64,000 nucleotides of DNA, taken from the NCBI GenBank assembly GCA_907165275.2, contig OU015655.1:11606501-11670500 (forward strand). Direction: 5' to 3'. This document shows positions 25,101 to 40,100 of this stretch, in pieces. The notes beneath the pieces were generated by a model that had not been told where the DNA came from, made no database searches, and worked only from the letters and a program-made list of their open reading frames with translations. This DNA comes from Zygaena filipendulae (lineage: Eukaryota; Arthropoda; Insecta; Lepidoptera; Zygaenidae). Every line of letters starts with the position of its first letter. The first letter of the stretch is position 1. The translations under genes and the position numbers were made by a program.

Positions 25101-28100
25101 CGACATCCGATTTGAATGAAACAAAGCCTATATGTAGCTCCAGGCTAAGCTTAATCTACCTGTGAAAACCACATGAAAATCCATTCAGTAGATTCAGAGA
25201 TTATCACGAACAGACAGACAAACAGAAAAGATTTTAAAAAGCCCTTCTTTTGTGGTTGGTTAGTCTTCGTTTATCGTCCCCTGTCAGTTTTTGTTAAAAA
25301 TATTCAATGTAAGAATCGCGGCACCGTATATTCGGCATGTTGCGGGGATATGAAAATCTAAATTCCATTTAGTCCGTCAATTAGTTAATAAAAAATAAAA
25401 GACACGTATTTTTTTCTCAAATTAGGTAGTGCTTAGATAAAATGCATTAAAGGTTAGGAATGGGGGCTCGTGACGTCATAACTACATACGTATAAAGTGT
25501 ACCAAGGCGTGACATCACGCGAAATTTCGACGTATCGCCGTTATTTTTAGGTAAAAAAAGAAAAAATACGTGTCCGTTATCAGTTATTAATCTACACGAC
25601 CGACTAAAAAATAAAAAATTTAGTCATGTAGTCCATTAATTTTCTAGGACTCTACACAAAATTAATGTATTAGATGACTATAAATTTGATTTACTAGTGA
25701 AATAAAAATATATTTAAGATTGTTTTAATTTGTTCTTTAAAAGTAATTTTATGTAAGACTACCAAAAGTCGTCACTTCTATCAACAAAGCCGCTAAATTG
25801 GCAACCCTGCCTACCTACGTAACTTTATTAAAGATATAGAAAGAGATGTCGTTTGTCGAAGACAGACACGTCGCGCCGCAGGGATGTTAGCGCTCGATCC
25901 CCCTTTCAGCAATAAATATGACGGTATTACGAGAAAATACGTTTTAAATGTGCTTTTATTGGTCTTGTTATTGAAAATATGTTGATACTCTAGCTGTTGC
26001 CTGCGGTTTCACACGGGTTAATTGCGGAGGTCCCGCGGGAATCCCGGGATAAAAAGTACCCTATGTCCTTTCCTGTACCACTGACAACGTGTAGTATGCA
26101 ATAATTAATTCAATTTCACCCGTGTTAATTTCAGAGTTCCCGCGAGAATTCCGGGATAAAAAGTAGGTACCTATAATATTATTGTATAGTTTCATTAAAA
26201 TCCATTGAGTACTATTTACGTGAAAGAGTAACAAACATTCATACATAGAAAGCTTCGCGTTTGTACCATTAGTAAGGATGTGGCGAATTGTAGAGACTGC
26301 AGTGAGTTATAATGGCGGCATTCTTTAAGAAATTAGAAATCAGTTGTAGAAAATTACAAATAATATATTTTGCCCTTAAAATACTACAATGGCTAGTAAA
26401 TTAAAATAAAAGGGAAGTTGTTTAAATGGTACCACCGTCGACCCACGGACAACCGGCTATGGCCGGTATTTGTGCTCGAGACTTGAAAAGGTGAGAGCCT
26501 TTTCGTTGAGCCTTGTCGTCGTTGAGACTCGGGGAACCAGCTCTACTATAGATAGATAGATAGATATTTTATTTACTCTTTAAAAATTTACATTTACATT
26601 TTAGGTTATTTTTTTTTATTCTTTTTTTTTATTTATTTACTTCAGAAAAAAAAACAAATACATTAACGAGACACTTAAGACAATTAAATATATACACGAC
26701 CTATACATATAGTTGGGAATTAGCTATATTATAGGTAATACTCGTATAGTTACTACTTTAGGAGTCTCATGACTTTATCAGTAAAAAACACTAGGCAATA
26801 CTTATTTTAGAGACAATAATATGAGCCCAGTAGGACCACTGAGCAAATAATCACTACGGACTAGGAACACATAAATTTGATAAAAGTCAAATTTATAGTT
26901 TATTTAAACGAAAATTTATAGGTACTGTACCTTAATACATACCTGTGACATTTTCTTTGAAAATAAAAAACGGGTTCATATAGCTCTCACCGAGGCCAAA
27001 AATATATAAAGCAGACTCAAATAAACTTAATTAAAAGAATTGACAACCCTCTTCTCAACTATACAGACAGAGTCAATGGGCATGTTAACTAATTTTTATT
27101 TTTTAGTCCGTCTTGTAGATTATTCAAAAATATTGGACACGCATTTTTTCTTTTTTTACGTAATCAAAAAATAACGGCGATATATTGAGTTGAAATTTCG
27201 CGTGACGTCACTATTCTGACAGTTTGTATGGCGGTTTTGCGGTTAGTGACGTCACGACCTCCTCATCCTAAACTTTAATGCGCTTTATCTCTGTATATTT
27301 TAATTTATTTAAAAAAGCAAAAAATACGTGTCTATTGTTTTTTTATTTTCTAACTGACGGACTAATTAGAATTTTGATTTTCAATAGTAGTCAACATCCC
27401 TATTGACAACCCTCCTCTCAACTATACAGACAGAATCAATTAGAGTGAACTTCACATTGGTGCCGACAAAGGTAGGTTAGAGATATGTTGTGGTTTGTGG
27501 TAAACCAGCGTCAACAAGGTTGACTTCTAGTACGAGTAAGTTCTTATCTTCATTGTTGTAAATCAATTACTTTTAAATTAAGGCCCCATGCTCCGCGCGG
27601 CTTCGCCTGCGTGCATTGCGAGATACCCCTGGGGAACTGTTTATTCCGGGATAAAAGTATCCCATGTGTATTGTGTAATAAACAGAGTGTAGGTATATTA
27701 TTGGCTGCAAAATTTTATCCATATGCGTGAAGCCAGGCGGACACGTTTGGTCAGTAGCAGTAGGTACTCATAGTGAGATAAAATATCTTTTGAAATAGGA
27801 TTAGTTGACAAAATTTTAGTATTTATTCCACTATGTAGATTAATAAAAAATATTCGAGACGTATTTCGTGTTTTTTTTTACGTAACCAAAAAATTACTGC
27901 GATACGTACATTGAGCCGAAATATCGCGTGAGGTCACGCCAATTGGTACGATTTTTATCTACGTAATAATAAATATATTTTCATTGATTTTTAAAAATAA
28001 AATATACAAGTCATGTTCATGATTTTTTTACTAGCTGTTCCCTGCGGTTTCACCCGCGTTAATTTCGCAGATCTCGCGGGTAGGTATTCCGAGATGAAAA

Positions 28101-31100
28101 GTGTATCTGTGCCCCTGAAAACGTGTATGCAAAATTTCATGATGACTGGTTGAGCCGTTAAGGCGTGAAAGCGTAACACACAAAGAAACAAACAAACTCA
28201 CTTTCGGAAGTAGGTAAGGATTATTTAACTACCTGACGGACTAAATAGAATTTGAATTTTCACACCCCGCGCTGCAACATGTCTATAGATTTGAAGACTA
28301 GCTCCGACGATCCACCTGAACAGTGGCTAGGATGATGTAACAACAATGCAGCTGCAATAATCCCAGCCCTCAGCAGCATCAGCTATCAACACAACAAGTC
28401 GCAACAGCTGCATCTTGTTTGCATAATCCGATTGTTATGTAAATACGTGTCGAGTTCTTACGCGCCCCGCTCCCGGGCCGGTAGAAACTGCACTTATGCA
28501 CTAGTCGCACTTGTGAGTTGTTTTTCTACTAATAATAAAAAAAAAAATACAAAATCGATAAAACATATCTGTACAAGGTGTAAGGTAAAATGAGGGATGT
28601 AGCGTGGGTAGGTATTTGGTATTAGTTTCAAACAAAATAAATCCAATAACTTGCAAAAAACAAAACAATAATTTTTTTACGTAAAAAAAAAAACTGCAAT
28701 TCGAGCACGCTACGTGCCGTCGAATATCTTAAGGAATCTTAAGGAATATCTTAAGGAACAATCAACGCCCCTTGCTTTTGTATTGCCAATGACGCGCCCA
28801 CAAATCAAATGTACCCGCGTATATCGGCGTTTTTATTTCAGGTTTTTCTCTGTGATTTATTAGTGTTTATTTGATATATAGTTTTATTAGTTATACGCAA
28901 GTATGAATTATTGAGGGCTTCAATACGTCCCTTACATCCTGTATATTGTAAAGAAAATAGTTTTTAGAATTCATTTCTACACACACACACATACACTAAG
29001 AGAAAAAAGCAAAATGTACCTAAAATAATAATTAATAATAGAACCAGCCACCGTTGGTGGTAATTGTAGGTTTAATTTGTCCCGGAATGAATGTAATGCT
29101 TTATTTGTGATCGCATAAAATGATTCTTTCATAATGTTTGTAACCTCAGACCAAATGAAAACTAAAGACGGAACGTATCGAACAACGAAGTGAAGCCGGT
29201 TGCGTATGCATGTGGTGATTAGGAAAGTGTATGGATTTGCAAAGTTTACTTACTGGTGATAATAGGGATGTTGACTACTATTGAAAATCAAAATTCTAAT
29301 TGGTCCGTCAGTTAGAAAATAAAAAAAACAATAGACACGTATTTTTTGCTTTTTTAAATAAATTAAAATATACAGAGATAAAGCGCATTAAAGTTTAGGA
29401 TGAGGAGGTCGTGACGTCACTAACCACAAAACCGCCATACAAACTGTCAGAATAGTGACGTCACGCGAAATTTCAACTCAATATATCGCCGTTATTTTTT
29501 GATTACGTAAAAAAAGAAAAAATACGTGTCCAATATTTTTTAATAATCTACAAGACAGATTAAAAAATAAAAATTAGTCAACATGCCCATTGATTTATGG
29601 TGTCTTTTTCTTGTAAGTGTGTGCGTGTTTCTGTGTACGTGCACGGCGTGGTGTCTTTTTCCGGGCTTAGACATAGACATAGACATAACTTTACTTTTAC
29701 TTTAGGCTTCACTTGTTTGTTCTACGGGTTCCATCTTTAGTTTTTATTTAGTCTGAGTTTGTAACCAGGATTTTCAGTGGTAATTTTACCAACGGCAAAG
29801 GCCCTATGAAATTTATTTTTCTCTCGTGTTTTCCACTATAAAAAGGAGCGCAAAACCTATAGGTTGGACTACTCTATAGGTATCTAGGCCAAGCCGTATA
29901 AAATAAATGTTGCCAGCAAAAATGGAATAGTATTTTCTACTTTTACTTATATTACATAGTATTTATTACATATTAAAATACCTATGTGCTCAAACTATTC
30001 AACGTATCGCAGTAGATATAGGAAAAAAACACAATTTATACCGCTTGTAAACAACAGAAATTGGTGATTTTTACGTGAAAAACCTTTGATAAAATAAAAA
30101 AAATATATTTTATAAATTTAAGAGTGTGTGTTTGTTCGGTTTCGACGTTGCAATAGAAAAATGGATCAAAGTGATTTTTACACAAAGACAGATTGTAGAT
30201 ACAAGCGATACTTGTCCTCCCTTATGCTAGCTGTTGCCCCTGGGTTCACCTCCAGATAAAAAGGCGAGGTGTCAATTTTAGAATTTCCTCGGGTGTTCCT
30301 ATTACATCTTTTCTAAACTTTGTGGAAATTATTGTGTAAATGAACATTAAAATCGCATCAGACACCGTCGTAAGAATTAAGTGAAGACAAAGATGCGAAT
30401 AGCCAGTATACCTATGTTATCCTATGTGAAAGTGTGGATGTTTGTTACTCAATCACGCAAAAACGGCTGAACGGATTTGGATGAAATTTTGCATACACGT
30501 TGTCAAGGGTACAGAGAAGGACATAGGGTACTTTTTATCCCGGAATTCTCGCGGGAACTCCAAAATTACCGCTGGTGAAACCGCGGGGCACAGCTAGTTT
30601 TCAAATAATTTGATTATGAGTTGAGTTCCTGAAACATTCTTGGATTTCACTCTAGTAGGTAAAACCCGGGATACAGTAAGTGAACGATAAAATACATACC
30701 AGCGACGTCAGAAAGTGTAGCGTTTGGTGCGCACTTCACGAAGTCGGGAAAGAAATTCACCATAATTATCCCACCATTTTCTTTCTACAACAAATAAAGA
30801 TAATTGAGAAGTAATAACACTTGTATTAATGTCATTGGAAGTATCTTGATAAAATAATGGAAAAATATATGTATATTCTGTACATAGCAGTGATGTACTA
30901 AGATGCACAATGAGCGATGTAAAAAGGTCCTCAAAAAACACAAAATTGAAGTCTGTAAAACATCTTTAGTTCTTTTAAAAAAAACTTTAAAATGTAAAAA
31001 AAAAATTATAATGTATCGTTAGATTTCATAGTTTTAAAGCAATCAAAATATCATGTCACTAGGTTACTGCCCGTCTAACAATGTTTTAGTTCATCATGTG

Positions 31101-34100
31101 GATTATTAAAAAATACTGAACAAGTAGGTAATAAATACTAATGTCGCGGGACGTCACGAATTGGTACAGTTCCGATGACGTCACGAGCCCTCTCCTAAAA
31201 TTTAATGCGTTTATCTAAATTCTAAGTAAAAGCAAAAAATACGTGTCAATTTCTTTTATGCCACTATGTGTATGGCTATTTCCACTAACCAAAGACTGTA
31301 TGATGTCATCAGGAACATTCCGCTTGTGGGCACAGAGGCTGTACACTGAGGAGTGGCTGAATATGACAGGCGCCTTGGACACCCTGATGGCCGCTCTGGT
31401 GGTGTTTTCGCCGACGTGCGACAGGTCTACCAGCATGCCCAGCCGGTTCATCTCCTTCACCACTTTCTATTGACAATGGATAATTCACTATCAATCGATC
31501 AGCTTTAACAAACATAAATAATAATTATCTACTAATATTATAAATGCGAAAAGTGAGTTTGTTTGTTTGTTACGCTTTCACGCCTAAACGGCTCTACTGG
31601 CCATCATGAAATTATGTATACACGTTGTCAGGGATATAGGGAAGGACATAGGGTACTTTTGATCCCGGAATTCCCGCGGGAACTCCGAACTTATCGCGGA
31701 TGACACCGCGGGGAACAGCTAGTTACGAATATTTTTTTAATATCCTTACAATTACACCTCACAAGGAAAAAGGAATCCTTATAGAATTACTTCGCCGTCT
31801 GTCTGTCTTTTTGTCTAGACCATTTTTTCAAGGAATGCGTGGAGTTATTGAGCTGTTATCTGCAATCCTTTGAAGGTGCAAAAAAATCAAACTTTTAAGT
31901 CAACGCGATTAAAAGAAATACGCCATAAGTTTTATGCCGCATATTTTGACACTTGCAAAGGAGTCAAAACATTAAAATAGTGCTCTGGGGTTTTAAGATT
32001 TAATAACTTTTACAGCAATATTGATTGAGTTTTTCACTGGCGGCAACATGTCATATTGCCGTAAAAAAGCAGGCAATACTTAATTTATGTTTCTCAATTT
32101 GGACAAGTAGTAGCGAGTAGGAAGTTTCCCTTCAAATTGTTAGGATTACTAAAAAAATATTTATTCGCGAAAGTGTCGTTACAACTCAGTTGATTGTTAC
32201 GTTGAGGCGCGGTAGGACGCACGCGGGTGACTAGGTGCAATGTTTTAACAAAAAATATATAGACTTTTGATACCTACCTATTTCAATATTGTAGAACACA
32301 CTGAAAGATACACACACACACACACACACACATACACACACACAGATACACACTGAAAGACAAACACACTGAAAGATATAACATGACTGTACCATACTTT
32401 ATAATATATTATAAACAAAGACAGAGTATAAATCAATACTTATAATTGGATGGCATTTAAAAAGTGTTCCTGTACCAACATTATATAATACTAGCTGTCT
32501 CCCGCGGTTTCACCCACGCCCATTTCGAAGTTCCCGTGGGAATTTCGGGATAAAAAGTACACTCAGGACTACCGTAGCTTCCTATAAATGAAAAAAAAAA
32601 ACTCAAAATCGGTTTAGTAGATCCAGAGATGTCACAAACTCACAATTCACAAACTCACAAGCTTTACCTCTTTATAATATTAGTATAGATAATTATTGCC
32701 ATGAAAAATAGCACAAAATATAATTTTTAATAACAAAAGGCACCTACTCCAATTTATGCAAGGTTGTTAAGGCGGTTCGCTCGTTGCTTAATTAAGAATA
32801 TTCCTTATGGACTAATCGCTAGCAGTTTGTCTTATCTACATTGTTATAAACAGCTTCGTTAGTATAAGAAAGATTAAATTTTTATTAAGTTTTCAGAGAG
32901 ACTATTGTGCTTGCTTAATTTTATACAAGTACGAAAATAATAATTGCTTATAATAATATAATAATACAGACATTTTTGAAGGATAATATGAATAGGTAAT
33001 AGGTACATTGACTGATCGTGATAAATGATTTAGTTTTTTCTTGTAAGTAATTCATTGCATAATGATTTAGTTAACTGTACATACAAGTTTGTAGAGATAG
33101 AGAAGGTTATCTCAAGGGAGTCTGTTTACTTTGACGCGTCAAACTTAAGCTGTTACCGTGGTTGACTCCTGTGACCTAAATGTGCGTCTGAAACGCAGAC
33201 AAAGAACCACACGTCTTGGGAGTTGTCTGGAAAGTTTAAAACAGAGGTTCCCAAACTTTATTTTCTCATAGACCACTTTAAACATTTTGCTGGATCTGGT
33301 GGACCCCCTGCAGCTATTACATTTACTAACTTACTTCCAAAACCCGAAAAAATAGACATAAAATAGACATATACTATGGCAATCTGTGTTGTGGGTATTT
33401 TTAGTCAACTATGAGTTAAAAGTTTTCGAAAAAAAAGGTGAGAATTTATATCTATTGCTTTGATTATGCTGTGAGTGGATGTCATTTAAGCTAAGTTTCA
33501 AGGACAGTCTAAAAAGCGTCTTCATCCAATAGTTGGATTTCTACTTTACTTTTTGTATTCTAAGATTGACTCACAGTACAAGAAACCAATAAGCTCCCAC
33601 TTCGGAGTGGTAAAAAGTAAAGATAAATATTTTCTTGTTTTGTCTTCTGTCTGTCTTCTATACTCATAGGAGAAACTTCAAACTTCTTATAATATTGTCT
33701 GCCTATATTATTGTCTGCCTATATTCATAGAAGTCAAGTCGGGTCACCTAATACATTTTTATAGACCCCCGTTAACGAGTTGTGGACCCCCATTTTTTTC
33801 CCACGCAAGCGTAGACCCCTGTCGGGCTCCCGTGGACCCCTGGGGGTCCACCTGGACCACTTTGGGAATCAATGGTTTAAAACGTACGAAGTCCCAGTAC
33901 TTTTTCGTGAATATTATTAATTAATTGTGCAACGGTAAGCGAAAGTCGATATCTTATTCAAAAGATCAGTCAGTGAAGTTATTTATTAAAATTCATCTGG
34001 TACTTTTCTTTATTTTAAAGCAGCAGGGCAATTATGTAACTTTTGTTGCTATCATATTTCAGTTTCAATCAGAAAAATAGCGATTATGTGACTAATTAAT

Positions 34101-37100
34101 CATATTTAGATCATATTTAAACAGCTTCAACGTGAAGTTGCTTGATTTTGTAGGTGTCAAAACGTGCATAATATTGTAATCGTAAAACCGCCATGTTTTT
34201 GATTGCAACGGAAAAAATATTATACAAGTACATAAGTTATATAATAGCCCCTCAGGTGAACAAAAGGTAGGTACAATATTACATCGATTGTTCCCATTTT
34301 TCGCCTGATTTATTATAGACGGTTTTCGTGTTACGGTTTTGGCTATATATTCTTGTTGATGACTTCATAATAATTAAAATAATATACACACCGGCAGAAT
34401 TAGCGGAACATAAAAAGGCAGAGTATAGAAATAATTACGTATATATATTAAAACAAATAATAATTAGACGTGAAGTAATAAATTAATATACATCTTTTAA
34501 CACTTTAAAAGTTTGTAATTAAATTATTAAATTTTATTTAAAATAATAATAAAAAAAACACTTTTTCTCTAATTTGTGGGAACACAAATAATGTTGCAAA
34601 TTAAAGATTACTGTGATTTTAACACTAAATAAATGAACGATTAATAACGTGTGTTTCCCCTTCGTGATTCCACTTTTATTTGCAACATTGTCTGTGTTCT
34701 CACAAACTAGAGATTTTTTTGTTTTTTTTTTAATTTTGATTACTTTTAATAAAATTTAACTAAAAACTTCTTAAAGTCGATGTTAAAAGATGTATATTAG
34801 TTTATTACTTCATGCCTGATAATAATTTGTTTTAATATATATACGTAATTATTTCTATACTCTGCCTTTTTATGTTCCGCTAATTCTGCCGGTGTGTATA
34901 TAAAGACGCACTAACATACATAAGTGATTTTCCTTACTAATATTATAACTGTGGGGAACAGCTAGTAATTTTAATAAGTCCAAGTTCAGAATGGACTCCG
35001 TTTTATAAATTCTAACTACTGTCTAGTACATATTTTGTTCTTAATGTAGAGCCGAATTATGAAGTACTTAGTAGTGTAGTCAGTAGTTAAAATTAAGACT
35101 GTAATACTGAAAATTGGAGTCTCCTGAAAGAACATGAGTTGAAAAAACCTCCAAAATGAAATGGGTAATCAAATTCCGTGCATGCTCTGACAAAACGCCC
35201 TCGTTTCAACCGTGACATCCACTCAAACCCAGTAGGGTTGTCACTTGTCGCCCGACGGGACGCACTCGGAGACTCATGTGCCGGCCGTGATGTACCGTTA
35301 ATTACACTATTGTGGTGTGCGAGTGGCTCGGAAGGGGCTGCGAGGCGGTTCAGTTATGTGATTAATTATAGGTAGGCCCTCTTCTACGACGAACACGTTC
35401 ACCTACATGTCTAAATGGCTGGAATTCAAATATAAAAAAAAGAAAAAAATACCATACTTTATTTAAATTCCATCGAATTAAGGTGTTAGATAAATGAGGG
35501 ACGTATTATATAGGACGTAGGAGGACAATAAAATTAAAATTTTGATTCTCGTCTGGAATTAACAATAGAAAGATATAATAGGTAGCTAAAACAAATATAA
35601 TTGAAATAAGAAAAAAGATATGGAGTGCGCAAGTTGTCGACTTGCCGACGGATCTTATATTTAACATCCCTTTTCTTTGCATCGCCGCTGATATCAAATG
35701 TAAAAGTCATCCACCCGTCTAAATTAGCGATTTTACTTAAGATTTTCTGTTATTTATAAGTTTTCTCATTACTCTTAAAATGATAATATATATTAGTCAC
35801 GGATGATAATTGCATATTTGCGTTGACTCTACTTATACATAATACTTAATATCTCATAGGTTACTATTTTAGAGTTTTCAAATCCTTATCATTGTAAGTG
35901 GGAATGTAAGTTTGTTTTTTTTTGTTACGTTTTCACGCCATTCCTATTTAACCTATATAAATTACAAGTTCGTAAAATGTTTTGAATGAGCAACAGGTTT
36001 TAATAGAACAGACGACAACAACAGCCGAAACTCTCTTTCCGAAAAAAATTATGGGATGAACGCAATTCGTTCAATAAAGCTTTTTGTCATAAAGTTAATC
36101 CGAGACTTTGTTGTTCATGTACGAATTTATCTATCTATACATGGACATAGATAAGCAATAGTGTGTTAACCCACACTGGAGAAATTTTGAGTAAATCGTG
36201 TTTTAAAAGTAGGAGCGCCATTTTGTATCAACATTTTTTATGTTCAATATTTAGTTAGATATTTAAGCAATGTAATAAGGTAAACACATAATTAAAAAAC
36301 GTTCCCTAACTCTCAATAAATCGTTCTGAATCACTAACTTAATTTTGTGGGTTAACATGTTATTGCTTATCTGCGTCCACTTGTCATCGTAATATCAATA
36401 CGCAAAAGAGACTCTGGCGTTCCTTGTATTTTCGACAACACCTGTTTTTGTGGCAGTCAATATTCCATCTAGACATGTTTGTAACCAAAGGTCGGTAGGT
36501 GAAAGTACACCCTTTCTATATTAATCTTTCACGCTCACATGTCAAGCGAGTTAAAATTTTGATCATGATAAATAACTAGCTTTACCTCGCCGTTTTACAC
36601 GCGTGAAATTCGCGGTTAGGTACCAAAGGTTTTTTGAAAACTTAAATGTACCATTAAAAGCATATTAAAATAAATACTCCAAGACAGAATGCGTGATCAG
36701 TTCAAAAACGACTAAATTTATTGTGATGCGATTTTTTTGACATCACTGTATTTCAAATGCATTGGTGTAGTGCAGATACCAACAATTGGCTTGAGCTGTC
36801 GGTGGACATCTTTAGAAACCATAGCATGCTGGTTAGGCAATTTCTAGCACGCAACTGGTTAGCTATACCACCTTCAAGTTAAACCTAACAATCAAGCTCA
36901 CTTTTCAAGAGGCTTTCGCCAGTTCCCATTTTCGACATGGTGTGCTTACAACCTTCGACCACACCGTCACTTCGTACCTACATATAGGTGGTCGAAAGCA
37001 AAACAAACAAAAAAGAAACGTTCTAAACCGGATACTCATCTCTTTCAATATACCAATTCAAGTGGATACCAATGACGATAAACTCTGTGGAGCAAAAAGT

Positions 37101-40100
37101 CAATCGATCGTTTTATTAATACGCGCAACGACATCTGTTTCATTTTATATCTATGTTATAAGTTATAGCCGTAAAATTTGTTTACGGCACTCTCATCTAC
37201 GGGGTGTTTACTCGTAAATTTTACGCAAATTTTTATCGTCCGGATCGAATAAAATAAATGTCAGTGGCACTATACGAGCGCGATAAAATTGTTCAACGGT
37301 TAAATATTTGAATTTCATTTCGAGTACTCTCCAGCTGTTTTGGGCTTGCACCGAAACTCTTGACCTGCCAACAACGGTAACTTTTTGATCTATACGTTAT
37401 TACTTATTTATGTGCACATCTATATAATACAGTTACACACTGTAAAAAACATATTTACTAAAACACAAAAACATATGGATACGGACAATGAGATGACTTA
37501 TATTGCTAAAAGAAATGCGTAGTTCTTGCGGGATTTCCGAAATAAATGTACCCTAGATCCTTTTCTGTACCTACCCGACGTGTATGCAAAATTTAATATT
37601 TTTAATTATAATACCTATCAGATAGGATTTTCGTATACTTAATACAAAATACTTTTAGTTTAAGTACCTACTACCTACGTACTTAGGTACCTACACTAAA
37701 AGTAAAATACAAAAAATAAAGTGGGCCATATTACTTTTCGTCTTACAACTACAGGTATATAATTCTCATTTTGAGATTTCTGAGCTGTGGGTACAGTTAG
37801 CATCAGAAATATGTACAGTAGAACATTGATTATCCGAACCCTCAATTATCCGAACATGGGCGCAAAGTATTTTTATATGTATTACAGAATATGTTTTGTA
37901 AGTACTACATAATTTTTCAGGTATTTTATATTTCAACGTTAATATGTAATATGTATAAGTATATCAAAAATATAAAAAGTACATAAACTGTACTGATTTT
38001 AGGATACTAATTAGGATGCCTATTGCCTAATCGAGCAACTGTAGTCACTTTTGCCATTCGTCGAATCTTGTTGCAACAGTAGGTAATAGAGTTCGACGAT
38101 CGACAAAAGTGTTTACATATTTTTGATTCTGACTGTACCCACCTCAGACAGTTGAGACGAAGACGTCGAGCCCGGTCTCCTACCGAAATCAATCATTTAA
38201 CACTGTAACACTGACGTTTTGCCGATACCGATGGATTCTCTCCGCCAAGTAATTACTGTTTGACGTGCCCAACAGATTTTTTTCGAACTAATTCCGCCCA
38301 AAAACCATTGGGTTAGATACCAGGCGTCGAATGTGGGGTTTTCAGTTTTATGGTATAGGTTTAAAACATCACATGGACGACACATTCTTTTTTTTATGTC
38401 ATAGGGGGCAAACGGGCAAGTGGTACACCTGATGGTAAGTGATTACCGCCGCCCATAGACATCTGCAATATTAGAAGGCATGCAGGTGCGTTGCCGACCT
38501 GGAATGGGGATGGGATGGCATTCTTGAGGTTTCCAACCTATTTATACGTATACCTAAATTACATTTTTATAGTAATACAAGCTATTCCCCGCGGCTTCAC
38601 TCGCGGTAATTTTGGAGTTCCCGTGGGAATTACAGGATAAATAGTAGTTCGGACTATAATCTACAGCTCTCTGCCAAATTTCATCTAAGTACTTTCAGCC
38701 GTTCTGGCGTGATCGAGTCACAGACATCCATTTATTCATCCATCCAAACTTTTACATTATTATTAATCCCTAAATAAATATTATAAATTGCGAAAGTAAC
38801 TCTGTCTGTCTGTCCATCTGTCTGTCTGTCTGTCTGTAACGCTTTCACGCCTAGACGGCTCAACCGATCGTCATGAAATTACTCAATCACGCAAAAACGG
38901 CTGAACGGATTTGGATGAAATTTGGCATGCACGTTTTCAGCGGTACAGAAAAGGATATAGAATGTTTTTTATCCTGGGATGGGAAATCCGAAAATAACGT
39001 GGGTGAAACCGCGGGGAACAGCTAGTAGCTGATAAAAATGTATTACCAATGAAGAGAAGAACTAAAAAAACTTTTTTAATTCAAGTAGCTGTAACTAGTA
39101 AAACTTATTTATTTTTCCATTAAAATGTATACTAAGCTATTTAAAATCCATCAAGTTCAGTAGGTATACGGCTCCGTCTGTGGCGGAAGTTTGTTTCGCG
39201 AGTCACAGCAAAATCACCATCTGAGCGTCTTTGCAATTTTCATCCTTACATTAAAAAAGTCCTCCGCTGCATCAGTCCGTCTTTCTGTCTGTTTACGATA
39301 AACTCGAAAACCACTGAACGGATTCTCGTGCGGTTTTCACCGATAGATAGAGTGATTCATGAGGAAGGTTTTGTTATATGATTTGTCAAAATTTTGTGTA
39401 AATCGGTTGAAATATAAAGATAACTGTTGAAAGTGTCGGAAAAAGTGCAATAAATGTTGCATACTACACGTTGTCAGGGGTACAGAGAAGAACGTAGGGT
39501 ACTTTTTGTCGCGGAATGCCCGCGGGAACTCCGTAGTTAACGCGACTCTAACCGCGGGAACAGCTAGTACCTATATAATATTAAAAAATATAGTATAATA
39601 TAAAAATAAGCTTGATTCAAAGCATGGAAATTAACTTTTTTTTAATTCAAACTACGAAAAAATTAAATGAAAGTGGACGAAAATGAAACGAAACGAAAAC
39701 TATGAATTGAAAGTGGACGAAATTTAAAACTGTCAAAGTCCGCTCACTGAAAATTTAAAACTCAACCTTAATTCAAAGCATGGTTTGCTTTTTTCAATTC
39801 AAACTACGAAAAAATGTCGCGATTGAAGTATCTACCAATTGGACGGATAACAAGTATTATAGTCCGGGAGCCCCGGCGTACTTGTTTTCTCAGTGAACTT
39901 GTTTTCTGAAGGCTGAAACTTCGTGAATAGGTTCAGTTCGATGAGACGCAAAAGCTTTTTCCCTGAGAAAATTCTTGAAACGGGTAAATAATGAAGTGAG
40001 CATCAGGTGACAAACGTTTTGATTTGGTCCCCACCAAAACCAAGGTAGAAATTGAATGAGTAACAGTAAAATTTATTATTGAAATGTTAAGATAATTGGA

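Noticed and set aside
28330..28440. Q-rich stretch that could be an exon
   Set aside because: Interrupted by stops on both sides and no convincing acceptor or family match.
36942..37217. 91-codon frame
   Set aside because: No family resemblance; the dipeptidase exons on either side already join in frame without it.
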